A stretch of 64,000 nucleotides of DNA from Aestuariibius insulae (GCF_040783535.2 NZ_JBFONW020000003.1:1-64000); one strand, 5' to 3'; positions 7,433 through 16,676 are shown, counted from the stretch's first letter. The notes: generated from the sequence alone by a model not told the origin. Translations and numbers: made by a program.

Positions 7433-9061
7433 ATGATGTCGTCAGCGCCACCATCAAAGATGTTGGAGCTCACTCTCTTCGGGCGCTTCTCACTTCGGAC
7501 AGTAGATGGAACTGACATAACTCCTAAAAGCAAGAAGGCTTGCGGCCTGCTTGCTCTTCTAGCCTATGCGCCGGAGATGAAGAGAAGCCGGGCTTGGCTC
7601 GTTGATCATCTTTGGAGCGATAGGCATCCAGATCAGGGCTTGGGAAGCCTCAGGCAGGAACTCTCCAATCTTCGTAAGTGCTTAGAAAACTACGACGGGT
7701 GCGTACAATCTGATCGTCGTTGGATCTGGCTGTCCTCAGACGCTTTCGATTGTCTAGGGCAAGATGCTTCCTCCTCTGACTGCGAGTTCTTGGAAGGTCT
7801 CGATATTCGCGACCAAAAATTCAATGATTGGCGCTCAAAGGTCAGCGAAAAAAGCGCAGCTTCCAGCGCCTTGGTGTCACATCGAGAGGTGCTCGACCAA
7901 TTTTCACAGAGCTCGGCGCCCCCGATATCGATATGCTGCGTTTCTATCGGCCCCGAAGGCGCTTCGTCGACCGTTGTCGCCGATGTAATTGCGACCCGGA
8001 TAGCCGAGGGAATCTCCGAACATATCTCGGTTTCCCACATCGCAAACGACAAGCCGCGAGGAGAGCTAGCTAGCTCTGCAGATATTCTTGTTGAGTGCAG
8101 CGTGGTGGAAGACAATGGATTTTGCGTCGCACTGATAAAGGTCGTGCATGTCGATAGCGGCAAGATCTTCTATTCGAAGACGTGTCAGATGACGGGGACG
8201 GCCGGCTCGCTTGTTCGGAGCGACATTTTAGCGAAGGCGGCATTTGATGCCTCCGAAGTTACTGTGGAACAGCTGCCTCACATTATCGGCGTGGGGCAGT
8301 CGTCCAGTCATGCGACCGCTTTAAGCCGCCTAGCTTTACATAAGTTGTTTACTTTTGAAGCCAACGCGATTGACGAAGCTGATCAGCTCCTGCTTGAAGC
8401 ATACTCTATTGAAAAAAATGGAGTTTTTTTAGCCTGGGCCGGTCTTTTGAACATGATCCGCTCGGTAGAGGTCATGCATTCCGAGCAAGACGAGACCCGC
8501 GAGCGGATAGACGAGCTTATTCAGAAAGCTTTATCGATTTCAGGGCAAAACGGCCTTGTTAGAGCACTTGCCGCACAGACTACGGCCATTCTATTTCGAG
8601 ATCCCGCGCGATCTCTTCCCATGGCCGAAGATGCGGTTGAGATGAATCCGAGCAGCTCCTTTGCGTTGCAGGCATTAGCGACCTCAAAGATGCTGACCGG
8701 TGAGACCGAGCAGGCCTATGCGATATCAGCAAAAAGCCGAAACATTGCGAGTCGATCCCAATTTCGCCAGTGGTGGGATCTGAACCATAGTATGATCTGT
8801 GTTGCTACGGGGCGTTTTGACGAGGCTTTGGCACTGGCTGAGGCTGTGACCCGGATCGTTCCGACCACTCGCCCAATGCATCGCTATCTCCTTAGCCTTT
8901 ATGCAGAAAAAGGGAATTTCGAAGCGGCAAACCGAGTAAAACAGAAGCTGATCCAGCTAGAGCCTGGTTTTACCTTGGATCAAATGATCGATGATCCGGA
9001 ATATCCGGTTCACACCCTTAGGAGGGCCGGGCTAATTGCACCACTCAAGGCTATGAAATAA
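7433..9061 (+). CDS. SARP-like winged-helix regulator with TPR region
   Basis: A 542-residue protein. Residues about 10-105 (LELTLFGRFSLRTVDG, LLALLAYAPEMKRSRAWLVDHLWSD, LRQELSNLRKCLE) match the OmpR/DnrI winged-helix start of SARP and CadC-type activators. Residues about 160-290 look like the FlgO/TolB-like middle domain of such regulators (ATRIAEGISEHISVSHIAN). The remainder is helical with TPR-like repeats (DEALALAEAVTRIVP and neighbours). There is no transmembrane helix. It diverges from the haloperoxidase-like gene with a 176-base gap and is a likely local activator. The gene is visibly more AT-rich than the core genes around it, which suggests horizontal origin. Confidence 0.75.
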   Translation: MMSSAPPSKMLELTLFGRFSLRTVDGTDITPKSKKACGLLALLAYAPEMKRSRAWLVDHLWSDRHPDQGLGSLRQELSNLRKCLENYDGCVQSDRRWIWLSSDAFDCLGQDASSSDCEFLEGLDIRDQKFNDWRSKVSEKSAASSALVSHREVLDQFSQSSAPPISICCVSIGPEGASSTVVADVIATRIAEGISEHISVSHIANDKPRGELASSADILVECSVVEDNGFCVALIKVVHVDSGKIFYSKTCQMTGTAGSLVRSDILAKAAFDASEVTVEQLPHIIGVGQSSSHATALSRLALHKLFTFEANAIDEADQLLLEAYSIEKNGVFLAWAGLLNMIRSVEVMHSEQDETRERIDELIQKALSISGQNGLVRALAAQTTAILFRDPARSLPMAEDAVEMNPSSSFALQALATSKMLTGETEQAYAISAKSRNIASRSQFRQWWDLNHSMICVATGRFDEALALAEAVTRIVPTTRPMHRYLLSLYAEKGNFEAANRVKQKLIQLEPGFTLDQMIDDPEYPVHTLRRAGLIAPLKAMK

Positions 9062-9110
9062 CCGCCAGTATCTAAGTCGGAAACTTCAACAACTGATTAG
9101 CTTGTATTTT

Positions 9111-9185
9111 TGGAGCGGGCGATGAGATTCGAACTCACGACCCTAACCTTGGCAAGGTTATGCTCTACCCCTGAGCTACGCCCGC
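9111..9185 (-). tRNA. tRNA-Gly (anticodon GCC)
   Basis: The cloverleaf can be read on the minus strand: acceptor GCGGGCG pairs with CGCCCGC, D-arm GCTCAGGGGTAGAGC, anticodon stem TAACC/GGTTA around GCC, T-arm with GTTCGAATC, discriminator T and an encoded CCA. Length is 75 nt. Confidence 0.97.
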
Positions 9186-9318
9186 ATCCATTGGGTGAGC
9201 GTCAGATAGGGGGGTTCTTGGATCTCCGCAAGAGGAAAATCGCGTGATGCGGCGGGCAGGGAGAGATCCGGCTGGATGGGTGTCTAGTAGGACGGGGGGT
9301 GAACGTCAGTGCAGCCCG

Positions 9319-9415
9319 GTTAACGGGCGGCTCGAGCCTTGTTTGGGCCTTCGGTATCCGGTCGGTATCGCGTCGGTATTTGGTCGGTGGATTTTCGGCA
9401 CGAGGCCGGGTTAAC
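9319..9415 (+). repeat. Intergenic element copy A (GTTAAC-bounded, about 97 bp)
   Basis: The element starts and ends with GTTAAC. Its core (9345-9415) repeats CGGTAT-type units and ATTTTCGGCACGA, and matches 40177-40247 at nearly every position. The two GTTAAC sites are 91 bases apart in both copies, and a CGCGCAAC follows 28 bases after the second GTTAAC in both. It fills the gap between tRNA-Gly and the acyltransferase gene; otherwise 9,186-9,486 holds no gene. Confidence 0.75.
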
Positions 9416-9486
9416 GCCCCGGACGCCGGATTGGGCGCGCAACAGTTATATTCCTCCCGATGTCAGGTCAGCCTCGATGCCATTTC

Positions 9487-10587
9487 TTAAGGAGTGGAGG
9501 CTGGGCTAACTTGGGTCTTGTGGTCAGGGAGATATCTACGGAACGCCTGGGCGGAGGGGCGCTCGATATATCGGTAGCAGGCGGCTGCGAAGACATGGGA
9601 GACGACGAAGGCCAAGGCAAGGCCGGTATAGGTCGGGATTTGATTGACGATGAGGTGCAAGACCAGAAGGTGGCACAGATAGAAGCTGTAGGACCATGAG
9701 CCGAGCATCCGCATGATGGGGTGACGCAGTAAGGCAGCGATGAGGCCTGTTCTTGTCGCCAAGGAAAGGATGAGGGCGACTGAGCAAAGCTCGACGATGG
9801 AGATCTCGAGGAGGTCGACGCCGCTTTTGTACGGCAGAAGCATCAGGCTGAAGATAATGGCGATGGCCAAGGCGGTGGAGATATTTGCCAGCAGAGGGGA
9901 CGGGCGCCAGCGGATGGTCGCGAGCCATGCGCCGAGAAAGAGGCCTGACATGCGAAAGAGTGAGTTGAAGTAATCCTCGAAATAGGCATCGCGAAAGAGA
10001 CCGCTCGCGATCCGGAGCGCGGTTGTCAGAAGGAATGCGGCCAGTGCGATCTTTTGCAGCCGTAATATGCGATCAGAGCGCGATCTGCCTGAGCCGCCCC
10101 GAACCAGTGCCAGCCATAGGAAGAGCGAGATGACGAGATAGAAGTGCATCTCGACGGCGAGGGACCAAGTTATGATGAGAGACCCCAGATTGGCCCCTTC
10201 CATAAGGGCGAAGTTGCTTGTGAATGTCAGCACGGTCGCTGCGATAAGGATGACGTCGAAATCGCCGTAAAGATGGCGCGGAAGGCAGGCGATGGTTACG
10301 ACAAAGAGGGCCGGATAAATGCGGACGAGCCTGCGGGCGACGAAGGTGACCGGCGAGAAGGAGCCTTGTGCGGCAAGAGCGACCGAGACCGTCAAAAAGC
10401 CGCTGAGGACGAGGAAGACATCGACCCCTAATGAGCCACTAGGGAGGATCCTGTCGGTGGCGCCGTGGAAGAAAAAGATGGACAGAGCCGCAAGATAGCG
10501 AAGTCCATCGAGTTCGGGGATGTAACGAAACGAGGAGTCTCCCTGCCTCATTCCGCCGGGTCCAGATGGCAATAAAGAAGCTGTCAT
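9487..10587 (-). CDS. Acyltransferase 3 family (OafA/YrhL-type) membrane protein
   Basis: About 366 residues, integral membrane. It starts with the family motif FRYIPELDGLRYLAALSIFFFHG, in which the histidine is the catalytic residue. Then come GSLGVDVFLVLSGFL and ARRLVRIYPALFVV, followed by eight or more hydrophobic segments, ending LCHLLVLHLIVNQIP and YIERPSAQAFRRYL. Such proteins O-acylate sugars of lipopolysaccharide, capsule or exopolysaccharide. The start is uncertain: ATGs at 10587 and 10551 are possible, and the conserved domain begins just after the latter. The neighbours give no hint of the substrate. Confidence 0.88.
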   Translation of the reverse strand: MTASLLPSGPGGMRQGDSSFRYIPELDGLRYLAALSIFFFHGATDRILPSGSLGVDVFLVLSGFLTVSVALAAQGSFSPVTFVARRLVRIYPALFVVTIACLPRHLYGDFDVILIAATVLTFTSNFALMEGANLGSLIITWSLAVEMHFYLVISLFLWLALVRGGSGRSRSDRILRLQKIALAAFLLTTALRIASGLFRDAYFEDYFNSLFRMSGLFLGAWLATIRWRPSPLLANISTALAIAIIFSLMLLPYKSGVDLLEISIVELCSVALILSLATRTGLIAALLRHPIMRMLGSWSYSFYLCHLLVLHLIVNQIPTYTGLALAFVVSHVFAAACYRYIERPSAQAFRRYLPDHKTQVSPASTP

Positions 10588-10669
10588 GCGCCGTCCGGTT
10601 CCAGGCAAGGGTTTCTTGGAAGTACAGGCATTCTAGACAGGCATTCTGGCCAATTCGTGTCGGCGCATT

Positions 10670-13600
10670 CTAGTCCAGTTCGACCAGAAGGTCCTTGGCG
10701 TCGATCTGGGCTCCGGGGGTGATGTGGACTGCTTTGACGACGGCGTCGCGCTCGGCGTGGAGGCCGGTTTCCATTTTCATCGCCTCGATCGTCAGGAGCA
10801 GGTCGCCCTCTTTCACCTTGGCGCCGGTCTGGGCGGCGATGGTGGAGACGACGCCGGGCATGGGCGCTCCGATATGGTTGGGATTGCCGTCTTCGGCCTT
10901 TGGACGGGCCTGCGTGGCGGCGGCGATCAGTCGGTTGGGGACGCGGATGTTGCGGGGCTGGCCGTTCAGCTCAAAGAAGACCTTGGCCTCTCCTTTCTCA
11001 TTAGTCTCTCCCATCGCCTGCATGCGCACGACGAGTGTCTTTCCGGGATCGATTTCGACCTCGATCTCTTCGCCCGGCTGCATGCCGTAAAAGAACGTAT
11101 GGGTCGGCAGCGAGCGGACGGGGCCGTATTCAGCGTGGCGAGCGGCGTAGTCGGTAAAGACCTTGGGATACATCAGGTAGGCGGCCAGATCCTCGTCGTC
11201 GATCTCGGTGCCGGTCTGGGCGGCGAGATCGGTGCGGGTTGCCTCCAGATCGACCGGGTCCAGGTGTTTGCCCGGGCGGTCGGTGAGGGGCTTTTCGCCC
11301 TTGAGGATCTTGGACTGGATCTTCTTGGGCCAGCCGCCGGGGGGCTGGCCGAGCGCGCCGCGCATCATGTCGATGACGCTGTCGGGGAAGACGACCTCGG
11401 TGTCCGGATCCTCGACCTCGGCGCGGGTGAGGTTCTGGGCCACCATCATCAGGGCCATGTCGCCGACCACCTTGGAGGAGGGCGTGACCTTGACGATATC
11501 GCCGAACATCTGGTTCACGGCGGCATAGGTCTGGGCGACCTCGTGCCAACGCTCCTCGAGCCCCAGGGAACGGGCCTGCGCTTTGAGATTGGTGAACTGG
11601 CCACCGGGCATTTCGTGCAGGTAGACCTCGGAGGCGGGGGCCTGCAGGCCGCTTTCGAAGGCGGCGTAGTGGGCGCGGACGGCTTCCCAGTAGTTCGAGA
11701 TCTCGCGGATCGTGACCGGATCGAGCCCGGTATCGCGCGGCGTGGCCTTGAGCGCCTCGACCACAGAGCCGAGCGTTGGCTGGGATGTGTTGCCCGAGAG
11801 GGCGTCCATGGCGCAATCGACGATGTTCACACCCGCCTCGGAGGCGGCGAGGATCGTGGCGATTGCCGCTCCCGATGTGTCATGGGTATGGAAATGGATC
11901 GGCAAGCCGACCTCGTCCTTGAGGGCCGTGACGAGTTTGGTGGCCGCGGCGGGCTTGAGAAGGCCCGCCATATCCTTGAGGCCGAGGATCTGGGCGCCGG
12001 CCGATTGCAGCTGCTTGGCGGTGTCCACGTAGTATTTCAGGTCGTATTTGGCGCGATCGGGGTCGAGCAGATCGCCGGTATAGCAGACCGTTCCTTCGCA
12101 GATCTTGCCGGTCTCGAGCACGGCATCCATGGCGACGCGCATGTTCTCGACCCAGTTGAGACTGTCGAAAACGCGGAAGACGTCGACGCCGCTTTCCGCC
12201 GCGGTCTTGACGAAGAACTGGACCACGTTGTCGGGGTAGTTCGTGTAGCCGACCCCGTTCGAGCCGCGCAGCAGCATCTGGGTCAGGATGTTGGGCATCC
12301 GTGCCTTGATATCGCGCAGACGCTGCCAGGGGCATTCCTGAAGGAAGCGGTAAGCCACGTCGAAGGTCGCGCCGCCCCAACATTCGACGGAGAACAGCTG
12401 CGGCAGTTTGTGGGCATAGGTCGGGGCGGCGGCGATCATGTCGAAGCTGCGCATCCGGGTGGCCAGGAGCGACTGGTGGCCGTCGCGCATCGTGGTGTCG
12501 GTGATGTGTAGGCGCTTGGAGGCATTCAGGTGAGCGATGACGCCCTCCACGCCCTTGTCGGCGAGGATGGTCGCGGTTCCGGCGGGGGGCGCGTCGATCG
12601 GGGTGACGGGCGCGCGGGGTTTGCGCGCCTCGGGGGACGGCATAGGGCGGCCTTGCGTTTCCGGGTGCCCGTTGACGGTGATGTCGGCGATGTAGCGCAG
12701 GATCTTGGTTGCGCGGTCGCGTCGGGGCGCGAAGTCGAAGAGCTCGGGCGTCTCGTCGATGAACTTGGTGTGGTATTCGTAGTTTAGGAAGGTCGGGTGC
12801 TTGAGCAGGTTCTCGACGAAGGCGATATTGGTCGAGACGCCCCGGATGCGGAATTCGCGCAAGGCGCGGTCCATCCGGGCGATGGCGGCCTCGGGCGTGG
12901 GGGCCCAGGCGGTGACCTTTTCCAGAAGCGAGTCGTAGTAGCGGGTGATGACGGCGCCGGAATAGGCGGTGCCGCCGTCGAGCCGGATGCCCATGCCGGT
13001 GGCGCCGCGATAGGCGGTGATGCGGCCGTAATCGGGGATGAAATTGTTGGTCGGATCCTCGGTCGTCACGCGGCACTGGATCGCATGGCCGTCCAGTTTG
13101 ACGTCGTATTGCGAGGCGGTGCCGGTTGCCTCGACCAGGCTTTTGCCTTCAGCGATGAGGATCTGGGCGCGGACGATATCGATGCCGGTGACTTCCTCGG
13201 TCACGGTGTGCTCGACCTGCACGCGCGGATTGACCTCGATGAAGTAGAACTCGCCGCTGTCTATATCCATCAAGAATTCGACGGTGCCCGCGCATTCGTA
13301 ATTGACGTGCTGGCAGATCTTCTTGCCGAGCGAACAGATATGTTCGCGCTGGGTGGGCGACAGGTAAGGGGCGGGGGCGCGTTCGACGACCTTCTGGTTG
13401 CGGCGCTGGACCGAGCAGTCCCGTTCATAGAGGTGGTAGATCTCGCCATGGCTGTCACCGAGGATCTGCACCTCGACATGGCGAGCCTTGAGGATCATCT
13501 TTTCCAGATAGCCCTCGCCATTGCCGAAGGCGGCTTCGGCCTCGCGGCGGCCTTCGCGGACCTTCTCTTCCAGCTCGTCCGGGCCGGTGATCGGGCGCAT

Positions 13601-14110
13601 GCCACGCCCGCCGCCACCCCAGCTGGCTTTGAGCATGAGGGGGTAGCCGATCTTTTCGGCGTCCTTGGCGATGGCCTTCATGTCGTCCCCGAGGACTTCG
13701 GTCGCCGGAATGACGGGCACGCCCGCCGCGATGGCGACCTTGCGGGCGGAGGCCTTGTCGCCGAGCTGGCGCATCGTCTTGGCCTTGGGGCCGATGAAGG
13801 TGAGGCCGGCGGCGGTGCAGGCATCGACGAAATCGGGGTTTTCGGAGAGGAGGCCATAGCCGGGATGGACGGCATCGGCGCCCGAAAGCTTGGCGACGCG
13901 GATGATTTCCTCGATTGACAGGTACGCGGCGACGGGGCCGAGGCCCTCGCCGATCTTGTAGGCTTCGTCGGCCTTGAATCGGTGTAGTCCGAGCTTGTCC
14001 TCTTCGGCATAGACGGCGACGGTTTTCTTGCCCATCTCATTGGCCGCCCGCATGACACGGATCGCGATCTCCCCCCGGTTGGCGATGAGGATCTTAGAGA
14101 ACTCGGTCAT
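10670..14110 (-). CDS. pyc: Pyruvate carboxylase
   Basis: A 1,146-residue single-chain biotin enzyme that carboxylates pyruvate to oxaloacetate (anaplerosis). Order of domains: biotin carboxylase (FSKILIANRGEIAIRVMRA at the start, the GGGGRGMR glycine-rich ATP loop, EVNPRVQVEH), carboxyltransferase (TTMRDGHQSLLATRMRS from about residue 540, FHTHDTSGAA), and a C-terminal biotin carrier domain with the biotinyl lysine in EAMKMET near residue 1110. ATG 14110 is chosen because AGGAG lies 7 bases upstream; the frame is open for 19 more codons without family similarity. It stands alone, reading leftward. Confidence 0.97.
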   Translation of the reverse strand: MTEFSKILIANRGEIAIRVMRAANEMGKKTVAVYAEEDKLGLHRFKADEAYKIGEGLGPVAAYLSIEEIIRVAKLSGADAVHPGYGLLSENPDFVDACTAAGLTFIGPKAKTMRQLGDKASARKVAIAAGVPVIPATEVLGDDMKAIAKDAEKIGYPLMLKASWGGGGRGMRPITGPDELEEKVREGRREAEAAFGNGEGYLEKMILKARHVEVQILGDSHGEIYHLYERDCSVQRRNQKVVERAPAPYLSPTQREHICSLGKKICQHVNYECAGTVEFLMDIDSGEFYFIEVNPRVQVEHTVTEEVTGIDIVRAQILIAEGKSLVEATGTASQYDVKLDGHAIQCRVTTEDPTNNFIPDYGRITAYRGATGMGIRLDGGTAYSGAVITRYYDSLLEKVTAWAPTPEAAIARMDRALREFRIRGVSTNIAFVENLLKHPTFLNYEYHTKFIDETPELFDFAPRRDRATKILRYIADITVNGHPETQGRPMPSPEARKPRAPVTPIDAPPAGTATILADKGVEGVIAHLNASKRLHITDTTMRDGHQSLLATRMRSFDMIAAAPTYAHKLPQLFSVECWGGATFDVAYRFLQECPWQRLRDIKARMPNILTQMLLRGSNGVGYTNYPDNVVQFFVKTAAESGVDVFRVFDSLNWVENMRVAMDAVLETGKICEGTVCYTGDLLDPDRAKYDLKYYVDTAKQLQSAGAQILGLKDMAGLLKPAAATKLVTALKDEVGLPIHFHTHDTSGAAIATILAASEAGVNIVDCAMDALSGNTSQPTLGSVVEALKATPRDTGLDPVTIREISNYWEAVRAHYAAFESGLQAPASEVYLHEMPGGQFTNLKAQARSLGLEERWHEVAQTYAAVNQMFGDIVKVTPSSKVVGDMALMMVAQNLTRAEVEDPDTEVVFPDSVIDMMRGALGQPPGGWPKKIQSKILKGEKPLTDRPGKHLDPVDLEATRTDLAAQTGTEIDDEDLAAYLMYPKVFTDYAARHAEYGPVRSLPTHTFFYGMQPGEEIEVEIDPGKTLVVRMQAMGETNEKGEAKVFFELNGQPRNIRVPNRLIAAATQARPKAEDGNPNHIGAPMPGVVSTIAAQTGAKVKEGDLLLTIEAMKMETGLHAERDAVVKAVHITPGAQIDAKDLLVELD

Positions 14111-14261
14111 GGTCACGCTCCTGTTTGCAGGTGCAGCATGTCTAGGGCCTTTGCGGCGGCGCGGCAATATGGCGCCGGACGCGGGCGACTGCGCGGGGCC
14201 TGCGGCCCTCGCGGCACCCGCCCGGCCCGGCCTTCGGGGGCGCTCCGCGGCTGCGGACGGG

Positions 14262-15113
14262 TCAGGTTTTCGAGCGGTGGCGCTGCCGCCAGCCCCACAG
14301 GCCGAGTAATAACAGACCGTAAATCAGTTCCGGTGAGAGCAAGGCGGACCAGGGATCGAGGGCGGGCGCGCTTTGGGCAGGATCTGCCGTGCTGCCTTCC
14401 GCGTCCAGAATGGTCTGATCGAGCGTGACCGCCGCATCCCAGAGCCCGTGCATGAAGATGGAGGGCCAAAGCGATCCTGTCCACAAAACGAGAGCGCCGT
14501 AGAAGACACCTCCTCCGGCTGCGCCGATGACTTGGGCCACCGTGATATCGAGAGGCTGGCCGCCGATCCAGTTCACGAGGTGGAAGAGACCGAAGATTAC
14601 TGCCGCGAGCAGGACAGCCGCGACGGCGGGAACCTTCGATCTGAGGCCGTGGAGAAGTGCGCCGCGAAATAGAAGCTCCTCGAACAGTCCGACCACAAGA
14701 GCGGCAATGCTGGCGATAGCGATTGCCCGCCAGTCGGCAGGTGTTAGGGCAATCTCGTCGTCCTGCAGCAACGCGCTTCCGTAGACCGCGAAGACCATGA
14801 AGAGAACGAATGCGACATAGGGAAGGGCAAGGAGGGTCGCGCGCCAGTGCGGCGGGGTTGTAAGGCGCGTCTGCCGCGTCCAGCCAAGGAGGATGACAGC
14901 GAGGACGAGCGCCCCGGCGAGAGCGATTTCGGCCCACAGGATTTTTGCGAATTCGGAGGCGCCCTGCGTCTGTTTGCCGTGTCCGAAGAGATGAGAGGGA
15001 TCGGTGAAGGCAACAGGCGCGATGAAGTAGAGCCCTGCGATGAGCAGGAGCAGGTTCGCCGCGGCGAGGGGGCGTTCGGCCGCCCATCTGCGTATGGTTT
15101 CTACGCTTGAGAT
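14262..15113 (-). CDS. CPBP family intramembrane metalloprotease (start unclear)
   Basis: A membrane protein with the three CPBP/ABI motifs: EELLFRG (catalytic Glu-Glu), FGLFHLVNW and a later FMHGLWDAAV. The first ATG is at 14798 (178 residues), but the same frame continues upstream with clearly coding membrane sequence (ERPLAAANLLLLIAGLYFIA and AEIALAGALVLAVILLGW) and reaches a stop only at 15213. No ATG, GTG or TTG is available in that extension. I therefore give an approximate 5' end at an ATC (15113) with AGGA about 9 bases upstream. The family includes Rce1-like prenyl proteases and bacteriocin self-immunity proteins; the substrate is unknown. Confidence 0.7.
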   Translation of the reverse strand: MSSVETIRRWAAERPLAAANLLLLIAGLYFIAPVAFTDPSHLFGHGKQTQGASEFAKILWAEIALAGALVLAVILLGWTRQTRLTTPPHWRATLLALPYVAFVLFMVFAVYGSALLQDDEIALTPADWRAIAIASIAALVVGLFEELLFRGALLHGLRSKVPAVAAVLLAAVIFGLFHLVNWIGGQPLDITVAQVIGAAGGGVFYGALVLWTGSLWPSIFMHGLWDAAVTLDQTILDAEGSTADPAQSAPALDPWSALLSPELIYGLLLLGLWGWRQRHRSKT

Positions 15114-15238
15114 ACTCGGAGGTCCTTTCTTTGACCTTGCCGCCGGGATCTTTGGGCCGGTGAGAGGTGATGGCCTCTCTTTTAGCGGAGGATGGTCACG
15201 CTGTCTTCTAATCTAAGGGCGTGGAGCGCTGCTGCTGC

Positions 15239-15781
15239 CTATCTGCCTTGCGGAACGGGCGGTATCCGGTGGAGCGCCGTGAGCCAGCGGTTGATCTGGG
15301 TTTGGGACGTCAGGTGGATCACGGTCAGGTGCGGAGGCGGGGCGTCGGCGATGGCGGCGAGTTTGGCGCGGGCGGTTTTGCGTGTGCGCCAGATGAAGGC
15401 GATGAACTCCAGCGTCTGGCCGTTGATCTGTTCGAGGCAGCCCTCCGGCAGGTCGGGGCGGGTTTGGCCGCGGTAGCGGAGCGATCGGCGCAGGACGCGG
15501 GCGAGGCGCAGGGTTACGGGCAGGTCGAGCCAGATAAAGGTGTCGGCGCGAAAGACGCGTTCGGGATAGGTTCGCGAATGGCCGCCTTCGAAAATCCACC
15601 GGTCCTGAATGTGGACGGCATGGGTGAGCGCGCTTTTCTCGGCGCTGTCCCGCTCGATCCAGCCGGATTTCCAGTGGATGTGATCCATATGGTGGACCGG
15701 CAGGCCGGTGATCTGGCCGAGCGCGCGGGCGAGGGTGCTTTTGCCGGAGCCGGGCCCTCCGGTGATCATGACGCGCTGCAT
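15239..15781 (-). CDS. P-loop kinase, adenylate-kinase-like (FlaR/topology-modulation type)
   Basis: A 180-residue small nucleotide kinase. It starts MQRVMITGGPGSGKSTLARAL (Walker A) and has HHMDHIHWKSGW, WIFEGGHSRTYPER and ADTFIWLDLPVTLRLARVLRRSL, the order seen in the adenylate-kinase-like family once annotated as DNA topology modulation or FlaR. The substrate is unknown. Its ATG lies 4 bases after the stop of malG, so it is probably co-transcribed at the end of the maltose-type operon. A paralogue is at 22,650-23,171. Confidence 0.8.
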   Translation of the reverse strand: MQRVMITGGPGSGKSTLARALGQITGLPVHHMDHIHWKSGWIERDSAEKSALTHAVHIQDRWIFEGGHSRTYPERVFRADTFIWLDLPVTLRLARVLRRSLRYRGQTRPDLPEGCLEQINGQTLEFIAFIWRTRKTARAKLAAIADAPPPHLTVIHLTSQTQINRWLTALHRIPPVPQGR

Positions 15782-15785
15782 GGGC

Positions 15786-16676
15786 TTACCCTTTGACTGC
15801 GCCGTCGCTGAGGCCTGAGACGAGATAACGCTGGGCGATCAGGAAGACGACCGTGATCGGCAGGCCCGAGAGGATGGCGGCGGCGGCGAAGTCTCCCCAG
15901 AGATACTGAAATTCATTGAGATAGAGCCGGGAGCCGACGGCGAGGGTCATCTTGTCCTCGGAGCGGATCAGGACGGAGGCGATGGGATAGTCGTTGATGA
16001 AGCCGATGAAGGCCAGAACGAAGACGACCGACATGATCGGGACGGCCAGCGGCAGGAAGATGTGGCGGAAGGTCTGCCAGGGGGTCGCGCCGTCGATTTC
16101 GGCGGCCTTGTCCAAGGCGGTGTCGATGCTGTCGAAATAGCCCTTGATCGTCCAGATATGGAGTGTGACGCCCGCCAAATAGATGAGGATCAGGGCAAGG
16201 TGGGAGTTGAGGCCAAGGGTGGGCGTGACCTCTCCCAATGCGTCGAAGATGGCGTAGATGGCAACAAGCGCCAGCGTCGTGGGGAACATCTGGATCAGGA
16301 AGAGTCCGTCGAGGAGCGCGCCTTTGCCGCGCAGGCGGATGCGGCTGAACGCATAGACCGAGATGGTCGCGATGGCGAGAACGCCCGTGCTGGCGATCAG
16401 GCTGATCTTGATGGAATTCCACATCCAGAGGAGCACCGGATAGGGCGGCTCGACCACGGTGCCGTCGGGGCGGGTGAAGTCTCGCCCGAAGGCGAGCACC
16501 CAATGTTCGAGCGTCGGGTTTTCGGGGATGATGGAGCCGACGGCGAAGTTGCCCTCGCGAAACGAGATCGAGAGGACGACGACGAAGGGAAAGAGGATCA
16601 GGAGCAGGAACAAAATCAGGAAGCCGTGGGCGAGGATCTTCTTGATGAGGAGGTCGCGGGGGCGTTCGACGATCAT
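15786..16676 (-). CDS. malG: Maltose-type ABC transporter permease MalG
   Basis: A 296-residue inner-membrane permease with six hydrophobic segments. The family EAA loop is visible as DTALDKAAEIDGATPWQTFRHI, where the ATPase MalK docks. The N-terminal RPRDLLIKKILAHGFLILFL helix and the C-terminal tail LVSGLSDGAVKG are typical of MalG. It overlaps the malF stop by four bases (16673-16676), and the two probably form the heterodimeric channel. The substrate is likely a maltodextrin or another alpha-glucoside, inferred only from family membership. Confidence 0.92.
   Translation of the reverse strand: MIVERPRDLLIKKILAHGFLILFLLLILFPFVVVLSISFREGNFAVGSIIPENPTLEHWVLAFGRDFTRPDGTVVEPPYPVLLWMWNSIKISLIASTGVLAIATISVYAFSRIRLRGKGALLDGLFLIQMFPTTLALVAIYAIFDALGEVTPTLGLNSHLALILIYLAGVTLHIWTIKGYFDSIDTALDKAAEIDGATPWQTFRHIFLPLAVPIMSVVFVLAFIGFINDYPIASVLIRSEDKMTLAVGSRLYLNEFQYLWGDFAAAAILSGLPITVVFLIAQRYLVSGLSDGAVKG

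Noticed and set aside
10623..10648. Short tandem repeat CAGGCATTCTAGA/CAGGCATTCTGG between the acyltransferase and pyruvate carboxylase genes
   Set aside because: Only two imperfect 13-base units; too short and unsupported to interpret.
10724..12511. Long open frame (595 codons) opposite pyruvate carboxylase
   Set aside because: It is Gly/Asp/Val/His-rich low-information sequence mirroring codon bias of the carboxylase strand, which is fully explained.
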